From assembly GCA_030591125.1 (NCBI GenBank), contig JAUVBP010000015.1, positions 1-12,197 of the forward strand: a stretch of DNA of 12,197 nt. Reading direction: 5' to 3'. Under the pieces are notes generated by a model that had not been told where the DNA came from, ran no database searches, and saw nothing but the letters and a program-made list of their open reading frames with translations. Shown here in pieces: positions 1-6,635 of the stretch. The position numbers and the translations under genes were made by a program. Position 1 is the stretch's first letter. Every line of letters starts with the position of its first letter. Source of the DNA: Candidatus Woesearchaeota archaeon. GTDB taxonomy: Archaea > Nanobdellota > Nanobdellia > Woesearchaeales > UBA11576.

Positions 1-17
1 AAAGTAAAAAAAGATTT
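1..17 (-). terminator. T-rich terminator of the small exported protein gene
   Basis: On the - strand, a run of seven T (positions 12 to 6) starts 11 bases beyond the stop codon of the gene at 24-443. Archaeal transcription commonly ends at such T tracts without a hairpin. The call rests on composition only. Confidence 0.45.
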
Positions 18-23
18 ATGCAG

Positions 24-443
24 TCATCGGTTGCCTCTGCCTGAGCCGTCTTTCATACCTTTACCTTGGCCCATACCACCTTCACGGTCTCCTCTGCCAT
101 TCCCGTCATGCATCCCGTTCCCGTTTCCAAGACCGAGTTCAGCCCGTAATTCCGCGGCTTCAGCATTGTCTCCTCGTTCTCCTGCCTCATGGGCCTGGAC
201 AAATATATCGAAGTTTTCAGGAGTCACTACATCAACAACCCGCGGATGTCTTCCATCTTCTGTCATCATGGTCTCCCATGCATCATAGTCATTGTTGTCA
301 AATGCATGTTCCATGAGTTCATGCCGATCTGCGCTGTAGTTAGGTCCTTTTTCGGTGTAGTCTCCCCTGTATGCACTTACTGCTGTGATGGCCAAGACCA
401 TCAATGCAAGAGCGACAATCACCATTGTACTTGTTTTTTTCAT
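24..443 (-). CDS. Small exported Gly-rich protein of unknown function
   Basis: I do not know a named family for this 139-residue protein. The reading frame is open up to 530, but the ATG at 443 is preferred: a strong GGAGGT site lies at 451-456, seven bases upstream, and the protein then begins with a classic signal peptide (Lys-Lys, then a hydrophobic stretch at residues 7-21, likely cleavage after VSA at 22-24). Residues about 38-105 are acidic and probably helical, with the pattern DRHELMEHAFDNNDYDAW and a later AEAAELRAELG stretch. Similar small exported proteins with a 'DYxAW' element occur in DPANN and CPR genomes (recollection, not a search). Residues 105-139 form a Gly-rich tail with alternating charges and Met. 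It is probably exported and soluble, and stands alone, divergent from the membrane protein gene at 575. Its function cannot be inferred. Confidence 0.75.
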   Translation of the reverse strand: MKKTSTMVIVALALMVLAITAVSAYRGDYTEKGPNYSADRHELMEHAFDNNDYDAWETMMTEDGRHPRVVDVVTPENFDIFVQAHEAGERGDNAEAAELRAELGLGNGNGMHDGNGRGDREGGMGQGKGMKDGSGRGNR

Positions 444-450
444 TTCGTAC

Positions 451-493
451 ACCTCCAAAGTGTTGATACTAAGATGGTCTGGCTCATTTATAA
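451..493 (-). promoter_or_regulatory. Promoter and SD site of the small exported protein gene
   Basis: On the - strand, TTATAAAT lies at 493-486 and would place transcription start near 463. GGAGGT follows at 456-451, seven bases before the ATG at 443. The pair decides the start codon against the longer reading frame that begins at 530. Confidence 0.6.
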
Positions 494-532
494 GCAGGAA
501 GAAGGAAAGATGTACACTTGACGTCCACATTA

Positions 533-569
533 TTTATAAACGTTTAAATATCTGTTATCCTTTGGTGAT
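533..569 (+). promoter_or_regulatory. Promoter and SD site of the membrane protein/regulator unit
   Basis: Two TATA-like elements (TTTATAAA at 533-540 and TTTAAATA at 543-550) precede a GGTGAT site at 564-569, five bases before the ATG at 575. The first TATA element fits a short leader that includes the SD site. The region is shared with the divergent gene at 24-443. Confidence 0.5.
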
Positions 570-574
570 TCTCT

Positions 575-1243
575 ATGTTCAGATGTCCTTATTGTAATCC
601 TGTATGGATGAGTGTTGAGCTGGTCTTCGCTGCAGCAGTCATCATACTGTGCATGCTGATATTCTTCAGGACAAAAGAGCTCTATACTCTCACTGAGCAT
701 AAGGGGATAAGATATTTCAGGAATACCTTCCTGTTCTTCGCTCTTGCTTTCGCTTCCAGGTTCGCTTTCCACCTGTTCGGGATATCAGGTGCAGGGTTTG
801 ATTTCCGTCTTCCTCCTGAGTTGATGGGGCCATTGCCTCTTCTGGTCACCAGTTATTTCAGCACGATCGCCATATTCTATCTGCTGTTCAGCCTGTTGTG
901 GAAGAAGATTGACGTAAAGTACTTCATTCCCGCAGCGCATCTTTTGGCATTGTCTGTGGCTGTGATGATATTCCTGTTCCGTTCTCCTCAGGTGCTTGCT
1001 CTGGTACAGCTGATGATCACAGCAGCGACTCTTGTCCTTGCTTATCTGCGTAGTAAGCATTCAAAGAGCTTCTCAAAGCTTTTCAGGATATACATATTGC
1101 TGTTTATAGGGTGGTTGGCTAATCTGCTGGTCTTGAGCCCGAGATGGGCGATCCCATTTGAAGCGAAGGTGGCATCTTATTGTATATCTATTGCAGTGTT
1201 CGGAGTGATATTCTACAAGGTCCACAGGTTGACCAGGAAGTAA
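575..1243 (+). CDS. Seven-helix integral membrane protein of unknown function
   Basis: This 222-residue protein is almost entirely hydrophobic. Seven membrane segments can be drawn at about residues 15-32, 52-70, 86-108, 116-134, 138-158, 170-187 and 198-214, with short basic loops (for example RSKHSKSFSK at 159-168) and a basic end HRLTRK. The N-terminus carries a CPYC pair (C4, C7) before the first helix, which could bind a metal or be redox active; this is inference from the motif alone. The start at 575 is backed by GGTGAT at 564-569; a Met at residue 12 is the only nearby alternative. One base separates its stop from the ATG of the winged-helix gene at 1245, so the two are almost certainly co-transcribed. 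The regulator may act on this gene or on the membrane function. No family is recognised. Confidence 0.75.
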   Translation: MFRCPYCNPVWMSVELVFAAAVIILCMLIFFRTKELYTLTEHKGIRYFRNTFLFFALAFASRFAFHLFGISGAGFDFRLPPELMGPLPLLVTSYFSTIAIFYLLFSLLWKKIDVKYFIPAAHLLALSVAVMIFLFRSPQVLALVQLMITAATLVLAYLRSKHSKSFSKLFRIYILLFIGWLANLLVLSPRWAIPFEAKVASYCISIAVFGVIFYKVHRLTRK

Positions 1244-1244
1244 G

Positions 1245-1517
1245 ATGAAAAAAAGAGATAGGTTAGAGGTGATACATGACATCCTGAAGGTGATACGGGA
1301 TAATCATAATTCTATCAGGCCCACACCTCTTCTGCGTCTCTCAAATCTGTCCAGCCAGAGTTTTAATGATTATATAAGAGAGCTTTTAGACAAAGGGTTT
1401 GTCAAAGAGATCAAAGATAAGAAAGGGAAGAGGTTCATCACTCTCACTGACAGCGGGTTTGAATATCTCGACAGGTATAAGATGATAAAGGGCTTCATCG
1501 ATGATTTCAATCTTTAA
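1245..1517 (+). CDS. Archaeal winged-helix DNA-binding protein, HTH_45-like
   Basis: This 90-residue protein is a predicted transcription regulator of the small archaeal winged-helix type (HTH_45 / COG3432 style). The N-terminal helix (RLEVIHDILKVIRDN) is followed by RPTPLLRLSNLSSQSFNDYI, where LSNLSSQSFNDYIRELLDKG at 32-51 matches the helix-turn-recognition helix 'ansy..~~f~~yl~~L~~~Gli' of that family. The wing KEIKDKKGKRFITLTDSGFEYL (54-75) has the usual 'y~lT~~G~~~l' ending, and a last helix could mediate dimerisation. It starts one base after the membrane protein gene, with AGGAAG ahead of the ATG, indicating translational coupling. Its 3' end overlaps the convergent gene at 1514-2071 by four bases. 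The family assignment is good; the target genes are unknown. Confidence 0.85.
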   Translation: MKKRDRLEVIHDILKVIRDNHNSIRPTPLLRLSNLSSQSFNDYIRELLDKGFVKEIKDKKGKRFITLTDSGFEYLDRYKMIKGFIDDFNL

Positions 1518-2071
1518 GCCATGCTCATGACAACAACTTGCGCTATCATTGTGCTGAGTATGATATTGCCGATGAATAATGGTCCTATCATCTTCTTGAA
1601 GGGATAGTCTGTCAATCCTCCTGTAGCTGTCAACAGGTTGTTTGGTAGGGGTGTAAATCCTACGTAGAGGAGCATTGCAAGCCTGACTATCAGGTCAGGT
1701 TTCTTCTCTATCCACTTCACTGCTTTCTCTACACGTTCTTTGGTCTTTCCTGAAAGTATGACCCTTCCTTTGTATCCAAAATAGAAATAGAGCGCATTGC
1801 CGATAGTCAATCCTGTCCCTGCAATGATTCCTAGTATTATAGGGTTCAATCCCCCTGCTGCTAATGTTCCGACAACAGGATAATATGATATCGTGGTGAA
1901 CGTTGCCGCCCCCCCGAAGACCCCTACAAAGAATGAGATGATATACCCGTTCTTCACACCTATCATCCCGATCAATTCCTCAGGCCGCTTGAAATAGAGC
2001 ATGATGCTCCACAGGACGATGAACACTAACAACCCGACAAATACGATGTGTCTCTTGAGTATCTTTCTCAT
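1514..2071 (-). CDS. VTT/DedA-like (SNARE-associated type) membrane protein
   Basis: This predicted polytopic membrane protein (185 residues from the ATG at 2071) resembles the VTT/DedA/YqaA group, whose studied members act in lipid scrambling or flipping. It shows a signal-anchor helix (about residues 9-26), a hydrophobic re-entrant-like stretch FFVGVFGGAATFTTISYYPV (48-67), a helix around 77-98, and the diagnostic stretch YVGFTPLPNNLLTATGG (136-152), which matches the family's 'R~iP~~P~~~~~~~AG' element. A GTG at 2080 would add three residues. ATG at 2071 is preferred because TTTAAATA on the - strand (2101-2094) lies about 26 bases upstream, fitting a leaderless transcript. The stop overlaps the stop region of the convergent regulator gene (1514-1517). 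The upstream kinase gene ends 40 bases away, but the TATA box in that gap argues for its own promoter. The substrate is unknown. Confidence 0.75.
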   Translation of the reverse strand: MRKILKRHIVFVGLLVFIVLWSIMLYFKRPEELIGMIGVKNGYIISFFVGVFGGAATFTTISYYPVVGTLAAGGLNPIILGIIAGTGLTIGNALYFYFGYKGRVILSGKTKERVEKAVKWIEKKPDLIVRLAMLLYVGFTPLPNNLLTATGGLTDYPFKKMIGPLFIGNIILSTMIAQVVVMSMA

Positions 2072-2090
2072 GACATGCACTTGGAAATCT

Positions 2091-2101
2091 CTATATTTAA
2101 A
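2091..2101 (-). promoter_or_regulatory. TATA box of the VTT/DedA-like gene, leaderless start
   Basis: CTTTAAATATAG-like sequence on the - strand lies about 25 bases before the ATG at 2071, within the 40-base gap after the tandem kinase gene. No SD site is visible. Spacing fits a transcript that starts at or next to the ATG. Confidence 0.5.
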
Positions 2102-2110
2102 GCTTTGTCC

Positions 2111-3619
2111 TCAGAGCTCGTCGTAATACTCGCTCTCCTTTGTGGTGAGCTCTACACTCCTCTCTGTCTTGGGCACAAGCACTTCATCTTCTACAAAATC
2201 CTTGAGCATCTTATCTCCTTTGGTCAGTGCCTTGAATATCTGGGAGAACATGTACCCTACATGTATCCTATTTGTCAGATCAAGCTTGTTGACGTCTATC
2301 TCAAGCACGTTCTCCTTGTGGAATCCGAAACGCACGACATCAGAAGCATACGTAGTGTACCATTCTCCAAGAGCCCTTATCTCGCTCCTGCTCCATCCGC
2401 CTTCGAGCTCCATCTCGCGCCCGCGCTGCTGTATCCGTTTCCATGCCAGGTCTGGACTCCCTTTCAATACTATGATCAGGTCTGCTGAAGGCAGTTTCGA
2501 GTTCTCTTTCTTGAATTCTGCAGTGAGCAATTCAAGCTCCCTGTCAGTGAGATATCCTTCCTTGTTGAACTGGTGGCAGAACACAAGGAGATCCTCTGCA
2601 AAGCTCCTGTCCTTGACATGGCTCAGCTCAGATTCCTTTGCCTTCCGGCGATGTGCAGAACGCATCTTCAGGAAATGCAGCTGAAGATCATAGCAGTATG
2701 CTTTCTTATCTTTCAGGAACTTTTCCAGCAGGGGATTATCTTCTGGATGTTCGTACAGCCCCTTTATCCCGAGGCTCTGTTCCATTATGGCTGCCAATGT
2801 AGACTTTCCCAATCCTACATTGCCTGCGATCGTTATCAGTTTTGGATATATCTGGAGATACTGCTGCAGTTTCTTTTCTGCCTCGATCGCCTTGAGCGTC
2901 GCTTTTGTCTCTGGCAGCATCACCCATTCGCACATGCCTGGAGTGGTCACTCGAAGATCAAGCAGTTCGATCTTCTTTGCTATCTTGACAACAACATCAT
3001 GGAGATATTTTTCCATATTCCCATTTGCATCCCTGGTATCGATGGTCAGCACAGGACATCCTGCATGTCTTGATATGAACTGTTCGTACAGCTCGTTGAG
3101 TGTGTTGAGATACGGTTCAGGTATCCCCTCTTCGCCATCTCTTCCTCTCTGAGCTATCCGCCTTACCAGTGTAGGCACATCAGCCTTCAGGTATACTATC
3201 AGATCGGGTGGAGGTATCTTCTCTGTCATCATCTCATATGTCCGCTGGTATGCCAGGAATTCTGCCTCACTCATGTGGCCAAGGACTTTCTGTGCCATGC
3301 CGAATATATAGTAATCTTCTGAGATTGTCCTGTCTTCAAGCACTATCCCTCTGAAATGCTGGATCTTCCTCTGCCTGTCCAGCCTGCTGTTGAAGAACTC
3401 TATCTGTGCCATAAAAGCTGTCGCGACAGGGTCTTTGTAGAACGCCTCAAGCACTACAGGATTTATCTCTTCCTGGAATGACTTTATCTTCTCAGTGCCG
3501 TCCCTTTCAGGGAATGAGTCAAGAAGGAGGTTGGATAGCGGTGGTTGTGATGCAGCATCGACAAGGGTTGACTTTCCGACACCGATATTACCCACAATCC
3601 CTATCCGTAGATTCTCCAT
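2111..3619 (-). CDS. Deoxynucleoside kinase with two fused kinase domains
   Basis: This 502-residue protein holds two complete deoxynucleoside kinase (dNK, PF01712-type) domains. These enzymes phosphorylate deoxynucleosides to monophosphates in salvage. Domain 1 (about 1-220) has P-loop GNIGVGKST (10-18), LEDRTISED (94-102, the family's D/E-R-S element) and an Arg-rich lid RRIAQRGRD (153-161). Domain 2 (about 260-470) has GNVGLGKST (266-274), YEHPEDNPLLEKF (289-301, with likely catalytic E290), Q313 and R320 of the base pocket, KDRSFAED (336-343) and lid KRIQQRGRE (394-402). A charged linker (220-260) joins them, and the last 30 residues are acidic. Usual family members are 200-240 residues with one domain and act as dimers, so this chain may form an internal pseudo-dimer. 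Domain 1 resembles the single-domain kinase next door (3707-4432) more than it resembles domain 2, so this is not a simple recent duplication. Substrate specificity (dA/dG versus dC/dT) cannot be read by eye. Confidence 0.88.
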   Translation of the reverse strand: MENLRIGIVGNIGVGKSTLVDAASQPPLSNLLLDSFPERDGTEKIKSFQEEINPVVLEAFYKDPVATAFMAQIEFFNSRLDRQRKIQHFRGIVLEDRTISEDYYIFGMAQKVLGHMSEAEFLAYQRTYEMMTEKIPPPDLIVYLKADVPTLVRRIAQRGRDGEEGIPEPYLNTLNELYEQFISRHAGCPVLTIDTRDANGNMEKYLHDVVVKIAKKIELLDLRVTTPGMCEWVMLPETKATLKAIEAEKKLQQYLQIYPKLITIAGNVGLGKSTLAAIMEQSLGIKGLYEHPEDNPLLEKFLKDKKAYCYDLQLHFLKMRSAHRRKAKESELSHVKDRSFAEDLLVFCHQFNKEGYLTDRELELLTAEFKKENSKLPSADLIIVLKGSPDLAWKRIQQRGREMELEGGWSRSEIRALGEWYTTYASDVVRFGFHKENVLEIDVNKLDLTNRIHVGYMFSQIFKALTKGDKMLKDFVEDEVLVPKTERSVELTTKESEYYDEL

Positions 3620-3706
3620 ATTTTACACTCTTTTTGTCTATTCTCTTTTCCAACTGGAGAAAATTTATCTTACTTTAATATTTTTCCTGTCTTTATAAAT
3701 AGAGAA
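3620..3706 (-). promoter_or_regulatory. A/T-rich spacer with possible promoter for the fused kinase
   Basis: This 87-base gap between the two kinase genes contains TATA-like stretches on the - strand (ATTTATAAAG at 3700-3691 and GATAAATTTT at 3669-3660). The second would give a leader of about 20 bases before the ATG at 3619. No clear SD site is present. The kinase genes may be read as an operon, separately, or both. Confidence 0.35.
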
Positions 3707-4432
3707 TCAATAATTGAAATCCTTCCCTTTCAGGAGGACACTCTGGTCAGCAGGGGCATCATTGCCCTTCTGTGAGATTCCCATCTTCTTCATCTTCTGG
3801 GCGACTTCACAGATGACTGTAATGTGATACGAAGGATGCTCAAACATGTCAGTCTCAGCATTCACGACAATCTTTGCAAAAGGGTACTCATCGAAAAGCT
3901 TGTCATAATTGTCGTTCAGTTTCTGCAGGTATTCAAGAGATATGTTCTTCTCCACATCTCTTCCTCGTTTGATTATCCGTTCGCGGAGGACCTTCACATC
4001 ACTCACTTTCAGGTATACCATGAGTGTCGGGGGCTGGAAGTTCTTGCAGATCTCCTTGTAGGTCTTGTCATACACATAGTACTCCAGCTCGTGCATGTTG
4101 CCCAGCTCATAGTTTGCAGCACCGAAGACATTCCGGTCCTCAAAGATGGTCCTGTCTTCTATGGCCATGCCTGTGAAGTCCTTGATCCGCTTCAGTGTCT
4201 CAAGCCTCAGCGCGAAGTAGTACATCTGGGATGTGAACGCCCAGCGTTTCTTGTCCTGATAGAATTCACCGAGCAGTCTCTTGTCGATCTGTTCCTGGAA
4301 TGATCTGATGCCCTCACCTTGTTTGAGAAAACTCAGAAGAAGTGCCCTATTAGGCTCTTTCAGTATCTGTTTTGTGAACTCGGTCTTACCTACGCCGATA
4401 TTGCCTGCGAATGCAAGATGTATCTCTGCCAT
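3707..4432 (-). CDS. Single-domain deoxynucleoside kinase
   Basis: This 241-residue member of the deoxynucleoside kinase family is of normal length and probably transfers phosphate from a nucleoside triphosphate to a deoxynucleoside in salvage. Visible motifs are P-loop GNIGVGKT (10-17), FYQDKKRWAF with Q69 and R76 for the base pocket, AIEDRTIFEDRNVFG (90-104), hydrophobic strand LMVYLKV (137-143) and lid RERIIKRGRD (150-159). The last 25 residues look disordered. Sequence blocks shared with domain 1 of the neighbouring fused kinase include SFQE, FY-D, EDRTI-ED, the 'PP-L-VYLK' strand and RGRD, so the two are paralogues. Start: the - strand has AGGGGAA a few bases before the ATG and a TATA-like AACTTAAATAA around 4473-4463. 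The P-loop has Thr-Glu after Lys instead of Ser-Thr, which is tolerated in P-loop kinases. Family assignment is firm; the substrate is not. Confidence 0.88.
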   Translation of the reverse strand: MAEIHLAFAGNIGVGKTEFTKQILKEPNRALLLSFLKQGEGIRSFQEQIDKRLLGEFYQDKKRWAFTSQMYYFALRLETLKRIKDFTGMAIEDRTIFEDRNVFGAANYELGNMHELEYYVYDKTYKEICKNFQPPTLMVYLKVSDVKVLRERIIKRGRDVEKNISLEYLQKLNDNYDKLFDEYPFAKIVVNAETDMFEHPSYHITVICEVAQKMKKMGISQKGNDAPADQSVLLKGKDFNY

Positions 4433-4521
4433 TGGTTCCCCTGATACTTCACTTGCTCCCTAAATTATTTAAGTTTTTTCTTTAGTTTATATTGGCATCT
4501 TCTCTGTTTGCCACCGTATGT

Positions 4522-4570
4522 TTTATATATCAGGACGCTTTAAAAAGGCCTACAAACTAAAGAAGGTGAT
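4522..4570 (+). promoter_or_regulatory. Promoter and SD site of the lipoprotein gene
   Basis: TTTATATAT at 4522-4530 would place transcription start near 4552, and GGTGAT at 4565-4570 lies three bases before the ATG at 4574. A second TATA-like CTTTAAAA at 4539-4546 is possible. The same GGTGAT core precedes the gene at 575. Confidence 0.55.
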
Positions 4571-4573
4571 CTC

Positions 4574-5131
4574 ATGAAACGACTATTCATTTTCATTACG
4601 ATTATTTCATTCATTCTGGCGATAGGTTGCGGAAGCAATGCCCCGGTTGATGTCCAGCCTGGACCCGAGCCGATACCTGAGCCTACACTGCCTGATATGG
4701 GCCAGGTAGATCCTGGTGCAGAGCCAGTTGTAGCAGAGCCTGAGCCGATACCTGAGCCAGAGCCAGAGGAAGATATCCCTGGTGCTTCATCAGAACCTAT
4801 AGGCAACCGTGTGACTGGTGAAGAGCCTGAATATGTTGATGAAGAGGTCCCTGAAGATGCAGAGGCGATAACACTCAATGCTGACAAGACCATGAGCGAG
4901 ACTGAGGCTACAATCTCAAAAGGGACAACCCTTTATTGGAAGAATCTGGATGGTGACTGGCCTCACGTGCTTGCTGTGGAGACTGGCAGCGGTTGGGACA
5001 CAGTACGCCATGCAAAATCCGAGCAGATAGTCGGTGGTGCTGTGTGGGAATACACCTTCGAGGAAGTTGGCGAGTTCCTTGTGCGTGACCTGTTTTCAGG
5101 CGGTATGCGCATGACAGTGACTGTTGAATGA
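4574..5131 (+). CDS. Predicted lipoprotein with a copper-ligand-poor cupredoxin-like domain
   Basis: This 185-residue exported protein has a hydrophobic signal (3-17) ending in a lipobox, LAIGC, so Cys19 is the probable lipid attachment site. Residues 20-95 form a Pro/Glu-rich linker in which the block PEPIPEP occurs twice, encoded by an identical 17-base stretch (4667-4683 and 4742-4758). Residues about 97-185 match the cupredoxin pattern: a strand, KGTTLYWKN, then WPHVLAVE, then VWEYTFEEVGEFLVRD and a final RMTVTVE strand. H131 sits where the first copper His is expected. The usual Cys-x(n)-His-x(n)-Met site, however, reads RDLFSGGM (171-178), with Asp for Cys and no His, so a standard type 1 copper site is unlikely. 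It may bind another metal or none. It is probably anchored outside the cell. It is followed by a T-rich tract and stands alone. Confidence 0.7.
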   Translation: MKRLFIFITIISFILAIGCGSNAPVDVQPGPEPIPEPTLPDMGQVDPGAEPVVAEPEPIPEPEPEEDIPGASSEPIGNRVTGEEPEYVDEEVPEDAEAITLNADKTMSETEATISKGTTLYWKNLDGDWPHVLAVETGSGWDTVRHAKSEQIVGGAVWEYTFEEVGEFLVRDLFSGGMRMTVTVE

Positions 5132-5153
5132 TTTATTTTTTCTTTTTCTTTTA
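5132..5153 (+). terminator. T-rich terminator after the lipoprotein gene
   Basis: Directly after the stop codon the + strand carries T6 (with one neighbouring T) and T5 runs separated by single C bases, a typical archaeal T-tract end. No hairpin is seen. Confidence 0.55.
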
Positions 5154-5187
5154 TTATTCTCTTCACTTCTTTTCAGTATACCATACA

Positions 5188-5243
5188 CTTTAAATACCTG
5201 TTATTTCTCAATGGTATGGATCATATTTATCGCTAAATGAGGT
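5188..5243 (+). promoter_or_regulatory. Promoter and SD site of the protease gene
   Basis: CTTTAAATA at 5188-5196 predicts transcription start near 5218-5220. GAGGT at 5239-5243 is eight bases before the ATG at 5252. The leader would be about 33 bases. Confidence 0.55.
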
Positions 5244-5251
5244 AAAGAAAA

Positions 5252-6433
5252 ATGAGGAAGATAAATGTTATATTCGTTGTCTCACTTCTTCTGTTGGCTC
5301 TTGTCCCCTTGACAAGTGCTGAGCCTGAGACTGTGAGAGTTTTCATCAAGTTCAGCGGCAATCCGCAGGCTGATCTTGTGGTAAAGACTGGTGGCAAAGT
5401 TCTGCATACTTATGAACTGCTTGAGAATACTATAGCAGTAGAGATGCCTGCAAAGGCACTATCTGCTCTGCTGAAGAATCCTAATGTCATTGGTTACGAG
5501 CTTGACGGAGAGGTACACACTGCTGGCAAGCCGTCAAAGTGCGAGCCCTGGCCTGAATGCAGGGATGGTGGTGAGGATCCTATTCCTGACCCTGACCCTA
5601 CACCTACACAGGAATTGCCTTGGGGAGTTGACCGTATAGGTGCTGATCTCCAGCCTGCTGATGGTGCTGGAATCACTGTGTGCATAATAGACACTGGTGT
5701 GGACCAGGATCATCCTGATCTTGCAGCAAATATCATCGGTGGTAGGAACTTCGTCCCTAAGGGGGTTGTTGTCAATCCTGCCAAGTGGGATGATGACAAT
5801 GGTCATGGCACGCATGTCGCAGGGACTGTGGCAGCACTCGATAATTCTGAAGGTGTTGTGGGAGTCGCTCCTGCAGCATCGATACTCGTTGTCAAGGCTC
5901 TTGACAGGAAAGGTTCAGGATACTTGAGTGATGTTGTTGCGGGTATTGATTATTGCGTGGCGAATGGTGCTGATGTCATATCTATGAGCCTTGGTTCAAG
6001 TTCTGATGTGCAGTCCATGCATGATGCTGCGGATAATGCTCTTGCTGCGGGCGTGCTTCTTGTCGCTGCAGCAGGCAATGATTATGGTGGTGCTGTCGGT
6101 TACCCTGCAGCATATGGATCAGTCATTGCAGTCTCATCTACAGAACCTGATGACTCAATCTCAGCATATAGCAATGTAGGTCCAGAAGTAGAGCTTGCAG
6201 CCCCTGGTCGTAATATATTGTCCACATGGAAAGGTGGAGCGTATGAGACGATAAGTGGTACCAGCATGGCAACACCTCACGTGAGCGGTGTTGTGGCTCT
6301 TGCAAAGCAGCTCAACCCTCTGTTGACTGCTCCTGAACTCAGGACATTGCTCCAGAGCACTGCAGATGACCTTGGCGCTCTAGGCCTTGACAGCCTCTAT
6401 GGCTATGGTCTTGTTGATGCAGAGCTTATCTAA
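5252..6433 (+). CDS. Secreted subtilisin-family (S8) serine protease with propeptide
   Basis: This 393-residue protease is a complete subtilase and should hydrolyse proteins outside the cell. A signal peptide covers about 1-23 (VPLTSA end). Residues 26-90 have the look of an I9 inhibitor propeptide (VRVFIKFSG, NTIAVEMPAKALSALLKNPNV, YELDGEV). A linker at 91-122 has PDPDPTPT and two Cys (97, 103). The catalytic domain begins near LPWGVDRI. The catalytic triad is D147 (IIDTGV), H185 (NGHGTHVAG) and S338 (SGTSMATPHV), with oxyanion Asn276 (AAAGND). The LDNSEGVVGVAP stretch (197-208) matches the calcium-binding loop of subtilisins. C144 and C235 lie inside the domain and could pair, but this is not shown. 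Length is standard for a single-domain secreted subtilase, with no C-terminal anchor. For a small archaeon, roles could be nutrition, defence or attack on neighbouring cells; the sequence does not decide. Confidence 0.93.
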   Translation: MRKINVIFVVSLLLLALVPLTSAEPETVRVFIKFSGNPQADLVVKTGGKVLHTYELLENTIAVEMPAKALSALLKNPNVIGYELDGEVHTAGKPSKCEPWPECRDGGEDPIPDPDPTPTQELPWGVDRIGADLQPADGAGITVCIIDTGVDQDHPDLAANIIGGRNFVPKGVVVNPAKWDDDNGHGTHVAGTVAALDNSEGVVGVAPAASILVVKALDRKGSGYLSDVVAGIDYCVANGADVISMSLGSSSDVQSMHDAADNALAAGVLLVAAAGNDYGGAVGYPAAYGSVIAVSSTEPDDSISAYSNVGPEVELAAPGRNILSTWKGGAYETISGTSMATPHVSGVVALAKQLNPLLTAPELRTLLQSTADDLGALGLDSLYGYGLVDAELI

Positions 6434-6460
6434 TTTTTTTAACCTTTTTTTCTTTCTTTT
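6434..6460 (+). terminator. T-tract terminator after the protease gene
   Basis: Two T7 runs (6434-6440 and 6445-6451) start immediately after the TAA stop, followed by more T-rich sequence. This is a strong archaeal T-tract signal that would insulate the tRNA gene downstream. Confidence 0.65.
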
Positions 6461-6480
6461 GTGCTTTTTCGTTCTGAGAA

Positions 6481-6503
6481 AAGGTGTCTTACCAACGAGG
6501 TGC
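6481..6503 (-). repeat. Weak, inverted relative of the dispersed 30-bp repeat
   Basis: Read on the - strand, this stretch has GCACC, then GGTAAG, then ACACCTT in the same order as the copy and its flank at 7515-7542, with small length differences. It lies between the protease terminator and the tRNA promoter. The match is short and broken, so it may be coincidental. Confidence 0.3.
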
Positions 6504-6516
6504 AGGAAAGGCAATC

Positions 6517-6524
6517 TTTTTATA
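6517..6524 (+). promoter_or_regulatory. TATA box of the tRNA-Ser gene
   Basis: TTTTTATA is centred about 26 bases upstream of position 6547, which is four bases before the first base of the tRNA. The spacing is typical of archaeal tRNA promoters. Confidence 0.55.
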
Positions 6525-6588
6525 GGGTCTGTTTCTATTTCAACTGATAAGCCAACGTGGCACAATCTGGTACTGCGCCGGTCTCGAA

Positions 6589-6604
6589 GTGTATAACACG
6601 AGCG
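6589..6604 (+). other. tRNA intron 1 (16 bases, canonical 37/38)
   Basis: The BHB is exact: outer helix CCGGT/ACCGG, 3-base bulge CGA (6603-6605), 4-bp central helix CTCG (6583-6586) with CGAG (6599-6602), 3-base bulge AAG (6587-6589), then intron helix TGT/ACA closing a 3-base loop. Cleavage after the second base of each bulge releases 6589-6604 and gives the loop CTCGAAA. Confidence 0.9.
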
Positions 6605-6635
6605 AACCGGTTTCCTCTGGATATCCCGGTTCAAA

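Noticed and set aside
444..530. N-terminal extension of the small exported protein to 530
   Set aside because: It would bury the signal peptide 29 residues inside, cross the TATA box at 486-493, and ignore the strong GGAGGT at 451-456.
2142..3152. Long + strand open frames across the kinase genes
   Set aside because: They are antisense shadows of well-conserved kinase domains and have no family features.
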